Of a stretch of DNA of 64,000 nucleotides, positions 1 to 9,435 are shown in pieces (within the stretch, counting starts at the first letter, position 1; the number at the start of each line of letters is the position of its first letter). The stretch is from positions 214,770 through 278,769 of the forward strand of contig JAHJLB010000011.1 of NCBI GenBank assembly GCA_018822105.1, in the 5' to 3' direction. Under the pieces are notes generated by a model. It searched no databases. It was given only the letters and a program-made list of their open reading frames with translations, and had not been told where the DNA came from. The position numbers were made by a program, and so were the translations under genes. This DNA comes from Pseudomonadota bacterium (lineage in GTDB: Bacteria; Desulfobacterota; Desulfovibrionia; Desulfovibrionales; Desulfovibrionaceae).

Positions 1-344
1 GCGTGGCGGAGCTCCGGGAACAGGCTGGCCGGACGCAGGTTGGCGAAGAGCCCCAGTTCCTTGCGGATGCCGAGCAGGCCCCTCTCCGGGCGGATGGACG
101 GGTCGATGGCGTCCCACTTGGGGCCGCCCACCGCGCCCAGAAGCACGGCGTCGGAGGCCTTGCACAGGCGTACGGTCTCCTCCGGCAGGGGGCCGCCCGT
201 GGCGTCGATGGCGCTTCCGCCGATGAGGGCTTCCTCCGTCTCGAACTTCCGGCCGAACTTCCGGCTTACCTTGTCCAGCACGCGCAGGGCCTGGGCCACG
301 ATCTCGCGGCCGATGCCGTCTCCGGGCATGACGCAGATTTTCAT
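1..344 (-). CDS. leuB: 3-isopropylmalate dehydrogenase, N-terminal part (cut by window edge)
   Basis: Only the first 114 or so codons lie in the window; the rest is beyond position 1. The N-terminus reads [15 protein letters not shown], the NAD-dependent isocitrate/isopropylmalate dehydrogenase start with its GDGIG motif. It is followed by [11 protein letters not shown] and the substrate-binding stretch [16 protein letters not shown]. The enzyme oxidises and decarboxylates 3-isopropylmalate in leucine synthesis. It starts three bases after the leuD stop, so it is the last visible gene of a leuA-leuC-leuD-leuB operon. The identification rests on these motifs and the operon order. Confidence 0.95.
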   Translation of the reverse strand, partial: MKICVMPGDGIGREIVAQALRVLDKVSRKFGRKFETEEALIGGSAIDATGGPLPEETVRLCKASDAVLLGAVGGPKWDAIDPSIRPERGLLGIRKELGLFANLRPASLFPELRH

Positions 345-347
345 GCT

Positions 348-857
348 CTACGCCCCCTGCTGCTTATGGGCCAGGCGCTTCTTGACGTAGGGCACCAGTC
401 CGCCCGCATCCACCAGTTCCTGCATGGACGGCGGCACCTTGGCGCAGGCCACGTTCTCGCCGGTGGTCAGGTTCCTTATCTGCCCTGCCTCAGTGTCCAC
501 CTCCAGCTTGTCGCCGTCGCGCAGCTTGTCCACGCCGTCGCCGACCTCCAGGAGCACCAGGCCCATGTTGAAGCCGTTGCGGTAGAAGATGCGGGCAAAG
601 CTCTTGGCCACCACCACGGGCATTCCCGCGCCCAGGATGGCGATGGGGGCGTGCTCGCGCGAGGAGCCGCAGCCGAAGTTCTCGTCGGCCACGAGGATGT
701 CGTTCTTGCTGACGCGCTTCACCCAGCCGGGCTCAAGGCCCTCCATGCAGTTGGCGCCCAGGACGGCAGAGTCCGTGGTCACCAGGAAGCGGGCCGGAAT
801 GATGGCGTCGGTATCGATGTGGGCGCCGACCTTGTGCGCCTTGCCTGTGACGAGCAT
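348..857 (-). CDS. leuD: 3-isopropylmalate dehydratase small subunit
   Basis: This is a 169-residue protein, the usual LeuD length. The N-terminal [12 protein letters not shown] stretch and the later [12 protein letters not shown] motif are the substrate-recognition signatures of the swivelling aconitase domain. It pairs with LeuC to isomerise 2- to 3-isopropylmalate, and in organisms with CimA the same enzyme also handles citramalate. The start has an upstream GGAG about nine bases away. It lies between leuC and leuB, with an 84-base gap to leuC. Confidence 0.97.
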   Translation of the reverse strand: MLVTGKAHKVGAHIDTDAIIPARFLVTTDSAVLGANCMEGLEPGWVKRVSKNDILVADENFGCGSSREHAPIAILGAGMPVVVAKSFARIFYRNGFNMGLVLLEVGDGVDKLRDGDKLEVDTEAGQIRNLTTGENVACAKVPPSMQELVDAGGLVPYVKKRLAHKQQGA

Positions 858-941
858 GTCTTTCTCTCCTTGTAAGCCGCCCAGGCTGACGTCCGGGCGG
901 GGGGTTGGCGTCGTGCGCGCCGTTCTTGCAGCCCGGCGGGA

Positions 942-2201
942 CTAGAGCTTGCCGGGGTGGATGATCTCCCCGGCCACGGCGCTGGCTGCGGCCACCGCAG
1001 GGTTGGCCAGATAGACCTCGCTCTCCAGGCTGCCCATGCGGCCGCGGAAGTTGCGGTTGGTGGTGGCGATGCAGCGCTCGCCGCCGGCCAGGATGCCCAT
1101 GTGGCCGCCCAGGCAGGGCCCGCAGGTGGGCGGTCCCACCACGGCCCCGGCGTCCAGGAAGATGCTAAACAGCCCCTCGTCCATGGCCTGCCGCCAGATC
1201 TTCGGGGTGGCGGGCAGGATGATGAGCCGCACATTTTTGTGCGCCCTGCGGCCCTTGAGCACTGCCGCGGCCTCGCGCAGGTCCTCGATGCGGCCGTTGG
1301 TGCAGGACCCGATGACGGCCTGGTCCACGCGCAGGCCCTTCAGCTCGTCCACGGGGCGCACGTTGTCCGGCAGATGCGGGCAGGCCACCTGCGGCCCCAT
1401 GCCCGAGACGGACAGGAGGAGCTCCTGCTCGTATTCTGCGCCGGGATCGGCCTTGAGGACCTTGTCGCCGGTGCGGCCATGGGCCGCGCAATAGGCCAGG
1501 GTCTTGGCGTCGGCCTGGAACAGGCCGACCTTGCCGCCGGCCTCGATGGCCATGTTGGCCATGGTCATGCGGCCCTCGATGCTCAGGGCGTCGATGACCG
1601 GCCCGCAGAACTCCAGGGCCTGGTAGAGCGCGCCGGAGACGCCGATGCGGCCGATGAGGTGCAGGATGAGGTCCTTGGCGCCCACAAAGGGCTCAAGCTG
1701 GCCGGTGTACTCCACGCGGATGGTGGTCGGCACCTTGAACCAGGTCTCGCCCAGGGCCATGGCCCCGGCGATGTCCGTGGAGCCCATGCCCGTGGCAAAG
1801 GCGCCAAGCCCGCCGTAGGTGCAGGTGTGCGAGTCCGCGCCGACCACGATGTCGCGCGGGCCCACCAGGCCCAGCTCCGGCAGCAGGGCGTGCTCCACGC
1901 CGCAGTCGCCGCCCTCGTAATAGTGCGTGACGCCCATTTCGCGGGCGAAGTCGCGCACCACCTTGACCTGTTCCGCGGAATCGATGTCCTTGTTGGGCGT
2001 GAAGTGGTCGCAGACCAGCGCCACCTTGTCCTTGTCAAAGACCTGGGCCGCGCCCATGCCCTTGAAGGACTTGATGGCCAGGGGCGCGGTGATGTCGTTG
2101 GCCAGGACCAGGGAGACGCGGCAAGTGACGATCTGCCCGGAGCCGGTGATCTCCTCGTCCGTGTGGGCCTGCAGAATTTTTTGGGCTAAATTGTGGGGCA
2201 T
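942..2201 (-). CDS. leuC: 3-isopropylmalate dehydratase large subunit
   Basis: This 419-residue protein has the aconitase-type iron-sulfur fold. The three cluster cysteines are visible: Cys300 in GSCTNGR, and Cys360 and Cys363 in CGPCLGGH. The length fits the shorter homoaconitase-like LeuC class rather than the ~465-residue enterobacterial form. [11 protein letters not shown] near residue 123 is another family signature. It forms the dehydratase with LeuD. Its ATG follows a GAGGAG ribosome site that lies inside the end of leuA, with a 16-base overlap, so translation is probably coupled. Confidence 0.97.
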   Translation of the reverse strand: MPHNLAQKILQAHTDEEITGSGQIVTCRVSLVLANDITAPLAIKSFKGMGAAQVFDKDKVALVCDHFTPNKDIDSAEQVKVVRDFAREMGVTHYYEGGDCGVEHALLPELGLVGPRDIVVGADSHTCTYGGLGAFATGMGSTDIAGAMALGETWFKVPTTIRVEYTGQLEPFVGAKDLILHLIGRIGVSGALYQALEFCGPVIDALSIEGRMTMANMAIEAGGKVGLFQADAKTLAYCAAHGRTGDKVLKADPGAEYEQELLLSVSGMGPQVACPHLPDNVRPVDELKGLRVDQAVIGSCTNGRIEDLREAAAVLKGRRAHKNVRLIILPATPKIWRQAMDEGLFSIFLDAGAVVGPPTCGPCLGGHMGILAGGERCIATTNRNFRGRMGSLESEVYLANPAVAAASAVAGEIIHPGKL

Positions 2202-3739
2202 TCGCTCTTCTCCTCTCTCATTTTCTCCAACCTATTGAGTGCGTTGATAAAGGCCATGGCGCTGGCCACAAGGATGTCCTCGTTGGTGCCGCGGCCCACG
2301 GATCTCTTCCCGTCATGTTCGATGCGCACGGTCACCGTGGCCTGGGCGTCCGTGCCGCCGGTGACGGCGTTGATCTGGAAACGGTCCAGGGCGGGCGCGT
2401 AGCCCACCATGACGCCAATGCATTTGAACAACGCGTCCACGGGCCCCTCGCCAAAGGAGGAGTGCCGGCGCACCTCAAGCACCTGCTCGCCGTCCAGGAC
2501 TTCGAGCACCATGGCCGCATGCGGCGGCACCCCGCCCGTGCCGGAGAACACGCTCATGTCCTTCAGGCGGTAGCGGTCGCGGCGGCGGTAGACCTTCTCA
2601 AGCACCAGGGCCTCGACGTCCTCGTCGAAGACCCGCTCCTTCTTGTCCGCCAGCTCCTTCACCGCGGCGAAGACCAGGGCCAGCTGCGGCTCGTCCAGGG
2701 CATAGCCCATCTCGGTCAGTTTGGCCTTGATGGCGTGGCTGCCGGAGTGCTTGCCGATGACCATGTCCGTGCCCTTGCGGCCCACGGACTCCGGCGTCAT
2801 GATCTCGTAGGTCAGGGGGTTCTTCAGCATGCCGTCCTGGTGGATGCCGGACTCGTGGGCGAAGGCGTTGGCCCCGACGATGGCCTTGTAGGGCGGGATG
2901 GGCTGGCCGATGATCTGCGCGAGGCGGCGGCAGGAAGGGTACAGCTGCCGGGTCTTGACCCCGCAATCGATCTTGTAGAGCTCGTGGCGCGTGTGCAGGG
3001 CCATGACCAGTTCCTCAAGGGAGGCGTTGCCCGCGCGCTCGCCGATGCCGCAAAGGGTCACCTCGGCCTGGCGCGCGCCCGCGCGGATGGCCGAGAGGCT
3101 GTTGGCCACGGCCAGGCCCAGGTCATTGTGGCAGTGCACGCTGAAGATGGCGTCCTTGGCGTTGGGCACGTTCTTGATGAGGTAGCTGATGAGCTCGCCG
3201 TACTCGAAGGGCTGGGCGTAGCCCACTGTGTCGGGGATGTTGACGGTGGTGGCCCCGGCACGGATGACCACCTCGCAGACCTGGGCCAGGAACTCCCAGT
3301 CCGAGCGCGAGGCATCCTCGGCCGAGAACTCCACGTTGGGGGTCAGGCTCGCGGCATGGCGCACCGCAGCCTCGGCCATGACCAGCACCTGCTCGCGCGT
3401 CTTGCGCAGCTTGTGCGTCATGTGGATTTCACTGGTGGCCAGGAAGGTGTGGATGCGCGGATGCGCGGCGTCCTTGATGGCCTCCCAGCCCCGATCGATG
3501 TCCGAGGTCAGCGCCCGGCACAGGGCCGCCACCTGGATCGTCTCGACGGAGCGGGCGATGGCCTGCACGGCCTCAAAGTCGCCCTGGCTGGCGGCGGGGA
3601 AGCCCGCCTCGATGATGTCCACGCCCAGGGCTTCGAGCTGGCGCGCGAGGCTGACCTTCTCCTCCTGGTTCATGGTGGCGCCGGGCGACTGCTCGCCGTC
3701 ACGGAGCGTGGTGTCGAAGATGTAGACACGGTCTGACAT
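2186..3739 (-). CDS. leuA: 2-isopropylmalate synthase
   Basis: This 517-residue enzyme condenses acetyl-CoA with 2-oxoisovalerate, the committed step of leucine synthesis. The N-terminus carries the DRE-TIM signature DTTLRDGEQSPG. HCHNDLG holds the metal-binding histidines, and GIGERAGNASLEE is also present. The C-terminal ~130 residues fit the LeuA dimer regulatory domain that binds leucine. The start is preceded by a perfect AGGAGG. A good promoter lies directly upstream (3764-3792), leaving a leader of under 20 bases, so no attenuator fits here. Feedback by leucine on the protein is therefore the likelier control. Confidence 0.97.
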   Translation of the reverse strand: MSDRVYIFDTTLRDGEQSPGATMNQEEKVSLARQLEALGVDIIEAGFPAASQGDFEAVQAIARSVETIQVAALCRALTSDIDRGWEAIKDAAHPRIHTFLATSEIHMTHKLRKTREQVLVMAEAAVRHAASLTPNVEFSAEDASRSDWEFLAQVCEVVIRAGATTVNIPDTVGYAQPFEYGELISYLIKNVPNAKDAIFSVHCHNDLGLAVANSLSAIRAGARQAEVTLCGIGERAGNASLEELVMALHTRHELYKIDCGVKTRQLYPSCRRLAQIIGQPIPPYKAIVGANAFAHESGIHQDGMLKNPLTYEIMTPESVGRKGTDMVIGKHSGSHAIKAKLTEMGYALDEPQLALVFAAVKELADKKERVFDEDVEALVLEKVYRRRDRYRLKDMSVFSGTGGVPPHAAMVLEVLDGEQVLEVRRHSSFGEGPVDALFKCIGVMVGYAPALDRFQINAVTGGTDAQATVTVRIEHDGKRSVGRGTNEDILVASAMAFINALNRLEKMREEKSECPTI

Positions 3740-3763
3740 ATATCCTCCTAGCTTCGCTTGGGG

Positions 3764-3792
3764 ATTGTAGCTGTTTCACGGTTGGCTGGCAA
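3764..3792 (-). promoter_or_regulatory. sigma70-type promoter for the leu operon
   Basis: On the minus strand TTGCCA (-35) and TACAAT (-10) are separated by exactly 17 bases, lying 25-53 bases before the leuA start. Transcription would begin near 3757. This would let leuACDB be expressed independently of the upstream psd-pssA pair. Confidence 0.6.
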
Positions 3793-3868
3793 TAAGAGCG
3801 GGCGCACACCCGCAGGAGGGACGTCCCAAAAGGAGGCTCGCGCAAGCCGGAAGGCAGATGTCTGCGGC

Positions 3869-4636
3869 TTACGAGGGTTCCTTCTGGGACTCTCGTAGGA
3901 GCTTGGAGCTGCGCGGGGAGAGGACGAACAGGGTGTAGACGGGGCCGGAGACGAGGTAGCCCAGGAAAAAGAGGAAGCCCAGCATCTTGGGGCGCGAGGC
4001 CACCATGACGAAGAGCAGGATCACCGTGACCATGGAGCTGAAGGGATGGGCCTTGATGAACCCGTACTCCTTGAACGAGGCGTAGCGCATGGTGCTGACC
4101 ATGAGGAAGGACAAGATGTAGACCAGGACCAGGGTCGCCGTGGGCAGGACCTCCGTGATCCAGGCCTCCGGCAGGTGCGGGGCGAAGAGGATCAGCGTGG
4201 CCAGGGTGCTGGCCTGGGCCGGGATGGGCAGGCCCACGAAGAATTTCTTGGAGGTCACCGCGGTCTGCACGTTGAACCGCGCAAGGCGCAGCGCGCCGCA
4301 GGCGATGAGCAGGAAGGAGGCCATGAGGCCCAGGGTGCCGAAGGTGTGCAGCTGCCACAGGTACATGGTGAGGGCCGGGGTGGCGCCGAAGGCCACCAGA
4401 TCGGCGAGGGAGTCGAACTGCACGCCGAATTCGCTGGTGGTGTTGGTGAGCCGGGCCACCTTGCCGTCCAGGCCGTCAAAGAGGCAGGACCCAAGGATGC
4501 ACAGGGCGGTATGCTCGTAGAGCCCCTCAATGGCCCAGATCATCCCCATGAAGCCCAGGAACAGGCTCGCGGTGGTGAACAGGTTCGGCAGGATGTACAC
4601 GCCCTTGTGGCGCGGCAATGCCCTTTCCTTGGCCAT
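3869..4636 (-). CDS. pssA: CDP-diacylglycerol-serine O-phosphatidyltransferase
   Basis: This is a 255-residue integral membrane enzyme with several hydrophobic helices. It carries the CDP-alcohol phosphotransferase motif DG-x2-AR-x8-G-x3-D-x3-D near residues 55-80 (seen as DGKVAR ... G ... FDSLAD). It makes phosphatidylserine from CDP-diacylglycerol and serine. The next gene upstream, psd, decarboxylates that product, so the pair forms the phosphatidylethanolamine route. The two are 24 bases apart. The length fits the Bacillus/deltaproteobacterial PssA class rather than the larger E. coli type. Confidence 0.95.
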   Translation of the reverse strand: MAKERALPRHKGVYILPNLFTTASLFLGFMGMIWAIEGLYEHTALCILGSCLFDGLDGKVARLTNTTSEFGVQFDSLADLVAFGATPALTMYLWQLHTFGTLGLMASFLLIACGALRLARFNVQTAVTSKKFFVGLPIPAQASTLATLILFAPHLPEAWITEVLPTATLVLVYILSFLMVSTMRYASFKEYGFIKAHPFSSMVTVILLFVMVASRPKMLGFLFFLGYLVSGPVYTLFVLSPRSSKLLRESQKEPS

Positions 4637-4660
4637 AAAACTCCCCAGGTACCCCAGAAT

Positions 4661-5299
4661 CTACTTGCGGACGGCGAGGGCCGTCTCGCCCGCGCGGACG
4701 CTTTCGCCCACATAGACCTTCACAGCATAGCCGTCGGGCAGGTAGAGGTCAACTCTGGACCCGAACTTGATCAGCCCGAAGCGCTCGCCCCGGCGCAGGA
4801 TGTCTCCGGCCTCGGCCCAGCAGACGATGCGCCGCGCGATGAGCCCGGCGATCTGCACCACGGTGAAGCGCTCCGCGCCGCGGGCCAGGACCAGGATGTT
4901 GCGCTCGTTGTCTTGGCTGGCCTTGTCCAGGCTGGCGTTGAAATACTTGCCGGGGACATAGCGGATGAGCTCCACGCTGCCCTCCACGGGCGCGCGGTTC
5001 ACATGCACGTCAAAGACGTTCATGAACACGCAGACCACCTGGCGCATTTGCCCGCTGACGGGGTCCGGGGCAAAGTCGACCTTGATTACCCGCCCGTCGG
5101 CCGGGGAGACCACGGCGTCCGGATCCTCGGGCGCCACGCGCTCGGGGTCGCGGAAGAAGTTCACCACGAGCACGCTGACCGCCAGAAGGATCAAGGCCAG
5201 AAGCCACCAGCCCATGGCCGCGAAGACGAGGGTGGCAAAGGCCGAAAGGCCGATGGCCGGCAGGCCCTCCAGGCTCAGTCCGATGGTCGGTTTGCGCAT
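4661..5299 (-). CDS. psd: phosphatidylserine decarboxylase proenzyme
   Basis: This 212-residue protein belongs to the short Psd class. Two hydrophobic helices lie near residues 15-50, followed by VNFFRDPER and SPADGRV. The autocleavage site is KFGSRVD, where Ser181 would become the pyruvoyl group of the small alpha chain. It converts phosphatidylserine to phosphatidylethanolamine at the inner membrane. It is the first gene of the psd-pssA transcript. The ATG has GGAG about ten bases upstream. Confidence 0.95.
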   Translation of the reverse strand: MRKPTIGLSLEGLPAIGLSAFATLVFAAMGWWLLALILLAVSVLVVNFFRDPERVAPEDPDAVVSPADGRVIKVDFAPDPVSGQMRQVVCVFMNVFDVHVNRAPVEGSVELIRYVPGKYFNASLDKASQDNERNILVLARGAERFTVVQIAGLIARRIVCWAEAGDILRRGERFGLIKFGSRVDLYLPDGYAVKVYVGESVRAGETALAVRK

Positions 5300-5347
5300 G
5301 CGCTTCAGTCTCCTTAAAATCGTGCTCGTGAATGTGCCAGGACTGCT

Positions 5348-5376
5348 GATTTACCCGCCATTCAGGCCAAGGTCAA
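5348..5376 (-). promoter_or_regulatory. candidate promoter of psd-pssA
   Basis: On the minus strand TTGACC and TAAATC are separated by 17 bases, in the 124-base divergent gap between psd and the plus-strand hydrolase gene. Confidence 0.45.
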
Positions 5377-5423
5377 CAGCCATGCGCTTGGCAGCGCCCG
5401 GGAGAAATGATACAGGCGCGGCC

Positions 5424-6443
5424 ATGGAGCCTGTTACGCATCTGGCCGCCGGGCTGCTCACGGCCCAGGCATTGCGCCCGCGCCTCGGCCCTGCGCGCGG
5501 GCTCACCCTGCTCTGCGTGGTTTCGGCTATGATTCCGGACATGGACGGCATCACCAGCTGGTTCGGCCCGGAGCTCTACCTGCTCCACCACCGGGGCCTG
5601 ACCCACTCCCTGTTCCTGCTGCCGCTGCTGGCCCTGCTCCTGGCCTGGGCGGCCCGCGGCCTCGGCGCAGCGCTCTCCCTGCGCGCCGCCTTTCTCGCGT
5701 CCTGCCTGGCCCTGGCCGGGCACCTGTTTCTGGACGCGGCCACGGCCTTCGGCACGCAGCTCTTCGCCCCCTTCTCAGACCTGCGCCTGAGCATGGAGGG
5801 CATCTACATCGTGGACCCGGCCTTCACCTTAAGCCTGCTGGCCCTGGGCTACCTGGCCCGCGCAAATGCGCCGCGGCCCCCGGAGCGCAAGGCCTTTCTG
5901 GCCCTGGCCGGCCTGGCCTGGATGCCTCTGTACCCGGCCCTGGGCGTAGCCCTGCGAGCAGACATGCAGACGCGCTACCAGGACCTGCTGTCCCGGCGCG
6001 GCGTGGCCTACGACCGCGTGACCCTGACCCCGGACGCCCTGGCGCCGTATTACTGGAAGGTGGTGGTGGAGACCGGGCCGGACATGCTGGTGACCACGGC
6101 CAACGCCTTGGACATCGCCGCGCCCTACCCGGCCCTGCATCTCAAGCGCGCGGACCGGAAAGAGCTCCGGCGCCTGGGCAGGGAGGCCAGCATCTTCCGC
6201 ACCTTCGCCTGGTTCGCGGCCTTTCCCTTTGCCGAACCCGCGCCCGCGCCCAAGGGCGGCCAGGCGACGCGCTACGCCGACGCGAGCTTCCTGAGCTCCG
6301 GCCCGGTGCTCAGCGCCCTGTTCAAGGGAAAGGCTGTGTTCGCGGAGTTCACGGCCGTCCTCGACGAGGCCGGGCGGCTTACGGCCTGGCGCGACGAGCA
6401 GGGCCGGGAACATCCCGTGGCGCCCGGCTGCTGCGGCATCTAG
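5424..6443 (+). CDS. YdjM/DUF457-family membrane-bound metal-dependent hydrolase
   Basis: This is a 339-residue protein. The N-terminal half is a multi-helix membrane domain with the family's clustered His/Asp residues: THLAAGLL at residues 4-11, IPDMDG near 40, and HHRGLTHSL near 55-63. The later helix contains HLFLDA. The C-terminal half is soluble and carries no motif I recognise. The family is called a putative metal-dependent hydrolase and has no settled substrate. I chose the ATG at 5424 because the upstream frame overlaps the psd promoter region. Its TAG stop shares the palindrome CTAG with the nhaB stop on the other strand. Confidence 0.8.
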   Translation: MEPVTHLAAGLLTAQALRPRLGPARGLTLLCVVSAMIPDMDGITSWFGPELYLLHHRGLTHSLFLLPLLALLLAWAARGLGAALSLRAAFLASCLALAGHLFLDAATAFGTQLFAPFSDLRLSMEGIYIVDPAFTLSLLALGYLARANAPRPPERKAFLALAGLAWMPLYPALGVALRADMQTRYQDLLSRRGVAYDRVTLTPDALAPYYWKVVVETGPDMLVTTANALDIAAPYPALHLKRADRKELRRLGREASIFRTFAWFAAFPFAEPAPAPKGGQATRYADASFLSSGPVLSALFKGKAVFAEFTAVLDEAGRLTAWRDEQGREHPVAPGCCGI

Positions 6444-7930
6444 TTGAAGAGCATCACGGCCGCGAGGCCCACAAGGGTGAGCACCAGGGTGTACGGCAGG
6501 GCGAGCAAGGCCATGCGGCCGTAGGTCAGGCGGATGACCGGGGCCAGGGCCGAGGTCAGCAGGTAGAGGAAGGCGGCCTGCCCGTTGGGCGTGGCGATGC
6601 TTGGAATGTTGGTGCCCACGTTCACGGCCACCACCAGGGAGTCGAACTGCGCGCGGTCCAACACCCCGCCGGCAAAGGCCTGCTGCAGCTCGGTGATGTA
6701 CACCGTGGCCACGAAGACGTTGTCGCTCACGGCCGAGAGCAGGCCGTTGGCCAGGTACATTGCCGCCAGGCGCAGCCCGCCGGACAGGGCCAGCACCTCG
6801 CGCACCAGCGGCGAAAACAGATGCTGCTCATGGATCACCGCCACCACGGCGAAGAACACCACCAGCAGCGCGACAAAGGGCATGGCCTCCTCAAAGGCGC
6901 GGGCGATGCGGTGCTCGCCGGTCTCCCCCGTGGTCGCGGTCAGCAGGATGATCACCGAAAGCCCGATGAGCCCCACCTCGGTCAGGTGCAGGGCCAGGGC
7001 CAGCACCAGCCACACCGCCGCCAGGGCCTGCAGCCCGAGGCGCACCCGCATCCGCGCGGTCATGCCGGCCTGGGCCTTGAGCGCCATCTGCTCCATGGCC
7101 GTGCGCGCCTCCACAGGCAGCTCCACGCCGTAGCCAAAAAGGCCTTTGCGCTCCACCAGGGTACAGACGCAGAGCCCGGACACAAACACCGGCACCGTGA
7201 CCGGGGCCATGCGCAGGAAGAAGGTCATGAAGTCCCAGCACGCGACCTGGGCGATGAGCAGGTTCTGGGGCTCGCCCACCAGGGTCATCACCCCGCCCAG
7301 GGCGGTCCCCACGGCGCCGTGCATGAGCAGATTGCGCACGAAGCCTCGAAACTGGCGCAGCATCAGCTTGCGCTCGTCGGCATCGCCGGCCAGGCCCAGC
7401 TCGCCCATGCGGGACAGGTGCTCGTGCAGGGTGTCATTGAAGCCCGCAGCCACCGCGACCATCACCGCCATGACCGTAAGCGCGTCCAGGAAGGCCGACA
7501 GCACGGCCCCGGTGAGGCAGAACAGCAGCGACAGAATGGTTTTGGAGCGCACGTTCAGGATGAGCCGGGTGAAGATCAGCCGCAGCAGGTCCTTCATGAA
7601 ATGGATGCCCGCCACCATGAACATGAGCAGCAGGAGCACGGGGAAGTTGCGCACCGTCTCCTCGTAGGCGGCGGCGGGGCTGGCCAGGCCGAGGGCCACG
7701 GCCTCCAGGGCCAGCAGGCCGCCGGCGGGCAGGGGATGGCAGGAGAGGGCCAGGGCCAGGGTGAACAGAAACTCGGCCAGAAGCGCCCAGCCGGTGACCA
7801 CCGGACCTGCCAGATACAGCAGCAGCGGGTTCAAGACAAGGAACGCGGCGATGGAGGCCTTGTACCACCAGGGCGCATCGCCCAGGAACAGTCCCCGCAG
7901 GGCCGCTGAATGCGTTTCGTTCTCAGCCAT
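6440..7930 (-). CDS. nhaB: Na+/H+ antiporter NhaB
   Basis: This 496-residue polytopic inner-membrane protein is close to the E. coli NhaB length (513). Stretches typical of NhaB run through it: DAPWWYK near the N-terminus, GGLLALEAV, VLLLLMFMVAGIHFMKDLL and SAFLDALTVMAVM. It exports sodium in exchange for protons for pH and Na+ homeostasis. NhaB is less common outside gammaproteobacteria, but the match is strong. The gene starts 11 bases after ugd and may be cotranscribed with it. No clear ribosome site is visible, so the start is less certain than the identity. Confidence 0.9.
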   Translation of the reverse strand: MAENETHSAALRGLFLGDAPWWYKASIAAFLVLNPLLLYLAGPVVTGWALLAEFLFTLALALSCHPLPAGGLLALEAVALGLASPAAAYEETVRNFPVLLLLMFMVAGIHFMKDLLRLIFTRLILNVRSKTILSLLFCLTGAVLSAFLDALTVMAVMVAVAAGFNDTLHEHLSRMGELGLAGDADERKLMLRQFRGFVRNLLMHGAVGTALGGVMTLVGEPQNLLIAQVACWDFMTFFLRMAPVTVPVFVSGLCVCTLVERKGLFGYGVELPVEARTAMEQMALKAQAGMTARMRVRLGLQALAAVWLVLALALHLTEVGLIGLSVIILLTATTGETGEHRIARAFEEAMPFVALLVVFFAVVAVIHEQHLFSPLVREVLALSGGLRLAAMYLANGLLSAVSDNVFVATVYITELQQAFAGGVLDRAQFDSLVVAVNVGTNIPSIATPNGQAAFLYLLTSALAPVIRLTYGRMALLALPYTLVLTLVGLAAVMLFN

Positions 7931-7941
7931 TGCAGCCCGCT

Positions 7942-9266
7942 TCAGCGCCCGATTCCATAGTGCCGGATGCCGAACCGGGCCAGGAGGGAGCGGGAGTAGA
8001 GGTTGCGGCCGTCAAAGATCACGGGCTCCGCAAGCTGCCTGGCGATGCCCGCAAAGTCCGGGTTGCGGAACTGGTTCCAGTCCGTGACCACGGCCAGGGC
8101 GTCGGCGCCGGCCAGGACCTCGTACTGGGCGTCCACCAGCTCCACCAGATCGTTGCCGCAAAGCTCCGCCCGGGCGCGGTCGCGGGCCACGGGGTCAAAG
8201 GCGCGCACGCGCATGCCCTGGGCCGTCAGCTCGCGGATGATGTCAAAGGCCGGGGCCTCGCGCACGTCGTCGGTGTTGGCCTTGAAGGCCAGGCCCCACA
8301 GGGCCAGGGTCCGTCCCGCCACTCCGCCGAGGGGGGCGTAGTGCGCCAGGATCTTCTGCGCCAGCACGGTCTTCTGCCGGGCGTTGACCGCATCCACGGC
8401 GTCGATGAGGCTGGCCTCATACCCGGCCTCGCGCGCCGTGGCCAGGAAGGCCTTCACGTCCTTGGGGAAGCAGGAGCCGCCGTAGCCCACGCCGGGGTAG
8501 ATGAAATCATAGCCGATGCGGTGGTCCGAGCCGATGCCCAGCCGCACCTCGGAAACGTCCGCGCCCACGCGCTCGCAGATGTTGGCCACCTCGTTGATGA
8601 AGGATATCTTGGTGGCCAGCATGCAGTTGGCCGCGTACTTGGTCATCTCCGCGCTGCGCACGCCCATGATGATGAGCTTCTCGCGGCTGCGGGCAAAGGG
8701 CGCGTACAGGGCCTTGAGCATCTCCGCGCTCTTGGGGTTCTCGGTGCCCACGATGACGCGGTCGGCTTCATGAAGTCCTTCACCGCGTCGCCCTCCTTCA
8801 AGAATTCCGGGTTGGACACCACGTCGAACTCGATCCCGGCCTTGCGCGCGGCCAGCTCGCGGCCCAGGATGGCGCGCACCCGGTCGGCGGTGCCCACGGG
8901 CACGGTGGACTTGTTGACCACGATGAGCGGGGCGCTCATGGCCCGGCCGATCTGCTCGGCCACGGCATCGACATAGCACAGGTCGCAGACCCCGTCCGAG
9001 CCCGAAGGCGTGCCCACGCAGATGAAGGCGAACTCCGCCCCGGCCAGCCCCTCGGCCAGGCTCGTGGTGAACATCAGGCGGCCCTCGGCGCTGTTGCGGC
9101 GCACCAGTTCGTCCAGGCCGGGCTCGAAGATGTGGATGCGCCCGGCGCGCAGGGTGTCCACGACCTCCTGGCTCACGTCCACGCAACGCACGTGGTTGCC
9201 CATTTCCGACAGGCAGGCCGCCGTGACCAGGCCCACATAGCCCGTGCCGACTATACAAACATTCAT
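7942..9266 (-). pseudogene. ugd: UDP-glucose 6-dehydrogenase, interrupted by a one-base frameshift
   Basis: The product oxidises UDP-glucose to UDP-glucuronate for capsule and polysaccharide synthesis. The N-terminal part begins [14 protein letters not shown] (Rossmann motif) after GAGGAG and runs to VKDFMKP. There the frame breaks near 8763-8766, and the rest continues in another frame as DRVIVGTENP through GYGGSCFPKD, which holds the catalytic cysteine, to IRHYGIGR. Adding a single C to the coding strand restores one protein of about 441 residues, the normal family length. No other defect is visible, so this is either a very recent mutation or a sequencing or assembly error. Confidence 0.88.
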
Positions 9267-9307
9267 AGAATCTCCTCAAATGACGCAGAGCTGTGCTTCG
9301 GAGGTTC

Positions 9308-9336
9308 TGGGTACCGTTCCCCCGGCTCGATGTCAA
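9308..9336 (-). promoter_or_regulatory. candidate promoter of ugd
   Basis: The minus strand has a perfect TTGACA, then 17 bases, then TACCCA, about 42 bases before the ugd start. The -10 match is poor. Confidence 0.3.
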
Positions 9337-9374
9337 CGCGCCGCCGCCGGAACACGGCGCGCGCGCGGCGGCGG

Positions 9375-9403
9375 TTGCCTTTGCCGTGCGGAAGGCATAA
9401 GAT
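9375..9403 (+). promoter_or_regulatory. promoter of the pdxJ-acpS-nnr operon
   Basis: TTGCCT and TAAGAT are separated by 17 bases and end 33 bases before the pdxJ start. They lie in the divergent gap shared with ugd. Confidence 0.5.
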
Positions 9404-9435
9404 TGCGATGGATCAAGCAATCTCTGGAGGTATGC

